Shown: positions 59,900 to 64,000 of the stretch, in pieces
How positions within the stretch are numbered: position 1 is the first letter of the stretch
Layout of the letters: every line of letters starts with the position of its first letter
Assembly: GCA_900660155.1 (NCBI GenBank)
Contig: CABFPE010000021.1
Span: 772,058-836,057 of the forward strand
DNA length: 64,000 bases
From: Hofstenia miamia
Lineage: Eukaryota > Xenacoelomorpha > Acoela > Hofsteniidae
Direction of reading: 5' to 3'
Notes under the pieces: model-generated
What the model was told of the DNA's origin: nothing
The model's database searches: none
The model's input: the letters and a program-made list of their open reading frames with translations, nothing else
Program-made: the position numbers and the translations under genes

Positions 59900-61990
59900 T
59901 ACAAATGCATGTATTTACAAAATAATAATAATGAAATATATATAATATAAATTTGTGTGTGCCTGCGTGTGGGTTTCTGTGCTATACAAAATTTTCGAAT
60001 TAGGGTAGTGTGTTATGGTCGTTAAGAATGCATTGTCTATTAAGGAGGAATCTGCGCAATTTTTTTCTGAATTTCTTGTAGTTTTTGTCGAGTTGAATTT
60101 CATGATCTAAGTTATTTCATACTTTAGTTGCTGTATTGTGAAAGCTATTACAATGTTTATCTAAGCATATGTGTTTTTGAGAACATTTTTAATTTAATAT
60201 GTTGTTTTAAAAACGAAATCGTGGGTTGACCAAATTTGAATTTAAATAATACCGATAAGATATGCATTTGAATTTGATAGTAAGGAGCTAATATATTGTA
60301 TTTTAGTCGATAGTTGGATACATTGTCATGTCTTTGAGCGAAATTGAGTGCTTTAAGAGACCAATTGAAGGTTTTAGACAAAAGAATGCGATATTTTGAA
60401 TTTATATTTGTAAAGAGAAATGTGCAATATTGAAAGTGTGATAAGAAGAAAGCATTTATTAATTGTTTGTGATATGCATTGTGAAATATTTCTAAGATGA
60501 TAAAGATTCCTAATCCCAGATGGCATTTTTTTAATTTTTCACATTAAGAATTGTTCGAAATTTAAATATTATCGATTTCAACACCTCAATAGCTGATGGA
60601 TTCATTTTGCTTTATTGGTATACGGTTTATATTAAGTTCAATGTTTTTTGTGAGAATTTTGAATATCTTAGGAGAGAACATTATAAATTATGTTTTTTCA
60701 ATATTTACTTTCAGTTGATTATTTGTGAAATATTATGTTACATTTTCTATATCATGTTGCAGGTCTTTAGTGTATTATAAGACAGGTATCATATTCATAT
60801 TGATAAATTTTACAGTATTTTACATTTTGGGTTATGTCAACTAAATTTGATTTTATTTGTTTTGATATTGATAAAATTGCATCTTGAGTGCTAGAACCAC
60901 TGCGAAAACCAAATTGCTTTTTCGAGAGAACATTTTCAGATTTCAAATAGGCGTTTATTTGATTATTTAATAATTTCTCAAACAGCTTACTAAAAGGATG
61001 GCTAATACAAATAGGTCTATAATTTTTTTGCGTTTAGAGAGTTACCTTTTTTAAATAGAGGATTTATGTCAGATTTTTTGATAACTTCAGGAAATTCGTT
61101 ATCAATGCATTGGTTTAAACCGAATAACAGATAATCACTGAAGATATGGAAAAGCGCTTAATAATAAAGATTGGAAAATTATAAGAGGCAGTTTATTTAT
61201 TTGTGTCTAAGTTTATTATTATGGTTTTTAATTCTTAATTCACTAGCATTTGCGAGTCTAAAAGAAAAGAAAGTTTTTGATGTGCATTTAATGGATTGAA
61301 AACATAAGTCTGAATTTGTTTTGAAGTAGTCAATTAAGTTGTTATTCCGAGTAGGACAGTCAGTATTTACACAGTGAAAATCGTTTAAGGATTTCTTTTC
61401 AAGATTGTTAAAATAATTTATATTAAAGTCCCAAATACATTTATAGAATAGTGTGGGTCATTTATTTCAGAGATTTAATTTGACTTATAATTTAGATAGT
61501 CAATATGATAATTTTTATTTGGGTTTCTTATGTGATATTGATCAGTTCCTTATGACATTTGTTTTCAAACGATATTATTACTATCCAGAGTGATTCAAAT
61601 ACATCGTGGTGTAATTCATATTCCAATTTACGCATTGGTTTTAAACATTTTTAAATTATTATCATGAGTCCGGCACCTCTACCGAATGAGGGTTTTATGA
61701 AAATGTCAAATAATGTCGATCATAAACAAATTAGGATTAGTGTCATCATTTAACCAAGTTTCAGTAACCTAAGAATATTGTGTTCTGAACTAACTTATTT
61801 ATTAAGTTTAGAATATCATTTCTTTTTGAATATTGAGATATACAAATTTATAGTTATTGCAGTAGTTTCGTAGGTTATTTTCTATTTGTGATTATTCTAA
61901 AATTGGTCCGGGGTAAGGTTTAACATCTCCAGAAAGAATTAAACGAAAGAAATAAAAATATGTATTGAGATGATTGAGAAAAAAATACGT
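59900..61990 (-). pseudogene. CR1 ORF2 (endonuclease and reverse transcriptase)
   Basis: N-terminal RLILSGDVKPYPGP (about 61946-61905), then NYCNNYKFVYLNIQ-like and ETWLND (about 61765) and GRGAGLMII, matching endonuclease blocks N.q..r.K, TETWL and RGGG. The RT part has NEFPEVIKKSDINPLFKKGN (about 61110-61050), then RPICISHPFSKLFEKLLNNQ and KKQFGFRSGSSTQDAI (about 60920). The C-terminal region (60480-60150) has SHFQYCTFLF and YNILAPYYQI, as in CR1 and related LINEs. The FxDD block is not readable. Confidence 0.8.
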
Positions 61991-62199
61991 TGAATTTAAT
62001 AAATATTACGATCTTATGAAAATGGCTGTTCATTTTCCAATAAGTCTTAGAGCAAAACTGATAAATTTAAGTGTCGTTATGTAGTAGTGTTCAGTGGAGA
62101 TGTGCTGTGAGTTGAGAGGTGTTAAGTGTGAATGCATATAGTATATAGCTACATTGTTTAAACAAAGATATGTTAAGTGATAGAAAATAAAAAGTACCT

Positions 62200-62620
62200 G
62201 TTTCATTTTGATGGATGTGGAGGATGAGGTATAGGTAGCAAGGAACAGCGTTTTGGAGAAGATACAGTTTGAGCATAGGAGATGTTTGTATTGCAAATAG
62301 GTGGATGAGAAATTCGGCAAGTGGAAAGAGAGCCTTTTAGTATTTGAGTAATGCAGGAAACTCCAGAGCGAGTGAGATGGATTCCGTCATGCTTGACTAG
62401 AAAATCAGAGTTTACAATTCGAGGTGAGAAGAAATCTATCAAAGACTGGAATAACTGAGATGTTCCTGGCAGATAGACTCCTAATTGTTTCATTGAATTC
62501 TTTGACGATGAAGTTTCTTCTAAAACTAGAATCATGACAGACGGGTGTGATCTCGAAGAAGTGAATAGAATCGGGCGTAAATTTAGTGTGGATTTGATGA
62601 ATGAGCAATTTTTAGTTTGG
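62200..62620 (-). pseudogene. CR1 ORF1 esterase-like domain
   Basis: Two overlapping frames make up the domain. One has FFEITPVCHDS and FNETIRSLSARNISVIPVFD. The other continues with VKHDGIHLTRSGVSCITQIL. This is the SGNH/GDSL layout of CR1 ORF1, with the final DG.HL block for catalytic Asp/His. A single frame change near 62430 joins them. The region ends in a proline-rich tail (HPPHPSK) before ORF2. Related fragment at 47403-47935. Confidence 0.65.
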
Positions 62621-62703
62621 CTTCGAAAATTTGAGCATTTGTAGTGTTGAGAGCATCGATGAGTGTTGATGACGACGGTCTTTATAAAAATAATAATATT
62701 ATT

Positions 62704-63240
62704 AATGAGCCCTAGTGGTAAGGGTGAATACTAGAATTGGGCCATGAAGACGTAGGTTCGGGCCCTACTCCGAACCTACCTTGCATGAAAGTTCCACAAA
62801 ACAATTAAGGCCCTCAGTCCTTGGCAGGCCATAAGTGATTAGAGGATGTGAAGAATCTCTGGTCAACAGACGGAGGCCACAATCGGAGTGTGGACTCAAG
62901 AAGTGGCAGTAGAGGATGCACACAGACCAATGGATGACTGCATTAGTGAACAGATTAGCAAACCAGAACAGTATTTGAGTGTTACGGAAGAAACAAACCA
63001 GTTGAGAAGAGTTGTAGGAAGATGATCTTGGATAATGGAAGAAAGCCGAAGCAGGAATAGAGGTTACAGAGCAGAGGCTTGCCAGACAGGTGAGAAAGTT
63101 GCAGCTGGATGAGAGTAAAGTTAGAAGAAGAGTTGAACAGCCCAAGCAAAGGAAGATGAAGTTGTGGATTTGAGACAGAAGCAACAGAAACAGTAGATGT
63201 AGAAGCTGAAGCAGCAATAACAGAAGCGATGAAGAAAGAA
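62704..63240 (+). mobile_element. Probable tRNA-derived SINE
   Basis: GAGCCCTAGTGGTAAGGG (62708-62725) resembles a pol III A box and GGTTCGGGCCC (62755-62765) a B box, spaced as in a tRNA. No intact cloverleaf is formed and a purine-rich body follows. Only one copy lies in the window, so SINE status is inferred from the promoter boxes. The 150-codon minus frame here (62765-63217) is Leu/Ser/Phe-rich and probably spurious. Confidence 0.4.
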
Positions 63241-64000
63241 ATAGATTAGAGAAGTTGATTCCCAGTTCTTAGAGGAATTATGAAAATTAAGTTAGCTAGC
63301 TGTAGAGACAGGTTAGGTCAATGAAGTTTTAGAGAGCAGTGGCGCAGCCAGGGGCGTCACGATGCCATGATCCCTTGGGTTGGTCAGCCATATCCTATTT
63401 CGCAATTTTTAGTCTGTCTTGCCCCTTCATAAGCACACTCTCTATTCCCGTCTTTCACTTAAGAATACTTGATAGCGAATTTCTTCTTTGTTCTTTTCTT
63501 TGGGTGAATTCAATTCGATTTGGAATCAAAATTCTCGGTTTTGGTTTGTTTCAGTTTGTTTGAAAAAATGAATATTAGAAAAATAAATGCAGCAGTAGTG
63601 TATATAAGTGAGGCTTGGTTACACAAACTGACATTTTGACCTCTGCGATATCGAGGGGGTGTTTGCAAATGTTAATTAATGAGTCATCTAATTGATACTT
63701 GGCGCTAAGTGCTTTGAAGATCTCGCTAATTGATTTTTTTGGCAGCTTACTAATGGATTTTCAGTGACGTCACATATTTTTAAGTGCATCTACTAATGGA
63801 TTTTCAATTAGTGATGCTTTTAATTGATTTACATGTTAGGGCTACTTTTTGGTATGAGTAATTTTTGATATCACAATTGTTTGCATTACGCCATGTTAAT
63901 ATATACCGTATTATAACAACCCCTTTGTGGGCACGTTTATCGTATCACGAGTTTTTCAACCAATAATTAATTTTCATAATTTACAAGTACATTTAACTCG
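63241..64000. other. Unassigned DNA
   Basis: Starts of repeat-like text (GCAGTGGCGCAGCCAGGGG at about 63336-63354) resemble a common transposon terminus, but no partner end is visible. TAATGGATTTTCA recurs at about 63750 and 63792, a short local repeat. No gene recognised. Confidence 0.4.

Larger units (their letters stand above)
59803..62700 (-). mobile_element. CR1-type LINE, near full length but decayed
   Basis: On the minus strand it shows an ORF1 with an esterase-like domain (about 62620-62200), an ORF2 starting near 61990 with a GDVKPYPGP motif, an endonuclease remnant, an RT with the NYRPI and QFGFR blocks, a typical LINE C-terminal region, and a 3' (TTA)n tail at 59847-59803. Stops and frameshifts are frequent. 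ORF1 esterase plus APE endonuclease is characteristic of the CR1 clade. Confidence 0.8.

Noticed and set aside
62765-63217. 150-codon minus-strand frame
   Set aside because: Reverse translation of a purine-rich tract beside the putative SINE; Leu/Ser/Phe bias and no motif.
1-64000. CRISPR arrays, bacterial operons or prophage
   Set aside because: No regular short repeats with unique spacers, no Shine-Dalgarno-led gene strings, and spliced eukaryotic exons throughout.

Overview
AT-rich eukaryotic DNA, most likely from a non-vertebrate animal. Introns follow GT-AG rules, the one intact gene is an SLC22-type animal transporter, and the repeats are CR1/L2-like LINEs, Ty3 and BEL/Pao-like LTR elements, hAT, Tc1/mariner and piggyBac remnants. 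I cannot name the species. The assembly is draft quality: there are gaps at 16811-17241, 27861-28721 and 50675-50711, plus five single-N junctions (1430, 2009, 14834, 19056, 46974), four of which abut an adjacent duplicated block.

Layout. 1-4.1 kb: gene-poor DNA with a threefold duplicated block, probably an assembly artefact. 4.1-9.7 kb: a BEL/Pao-like gag remnant followed by a decayed Ty3/gypsy retrotransposon with two LTRs. It keeps gag, protease, RNase H and integrase remnants, but almost no room remains for a reverse transcriptase. 9.9-12.6 kb: a decayed L2/CR1-type LINE on the minus strand. 12.6-43.2 kb: a complex inverted duplication carrying three broken copies of an S10 serine carboxypeptidase-like gene, called L (minus, 20.6-14.7 kb), R (plus, 28.7-34.2 kb) and copy 3 (plus, 38.2-40.9 kb). 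The arms share intergenic DNA and an LTR at the matching site. The LINE is inserted in the left arm only. A piggyBac remnant and one unassigned minus-strand exon lie between R and copy 3.

44-50 kb: several short coding-like exons of unrecognised genes, an inverted-repeat element and a CR1 ORF1 fragment. 52.6-55.2 kb: decayed coding fragments, probably from transposable elements. 56.2-57.7 kb: the only intact long gene, an intronless 489-aa SLC22/MFS transporter on the minus strand. 58.1-59.5 kb: a Tc1/mariner-like transposase remnant split by a 442-bp non-autonomous hAT element with a perfect 8-bp target-site duplication. 59.8-62.7 kb: a CR1-type LINE on the minus strand with an esterase-like ORF1, a 2A-like motif at the start of ORF2 and an RT domain, followed by a probable tRNA-derived SINE.

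The genes do not form a pathway. The window is mainly a record of local duplication, gene decay and nested transposition. I see no CRISPR array, rRNA or convincing functional tRNA gene.
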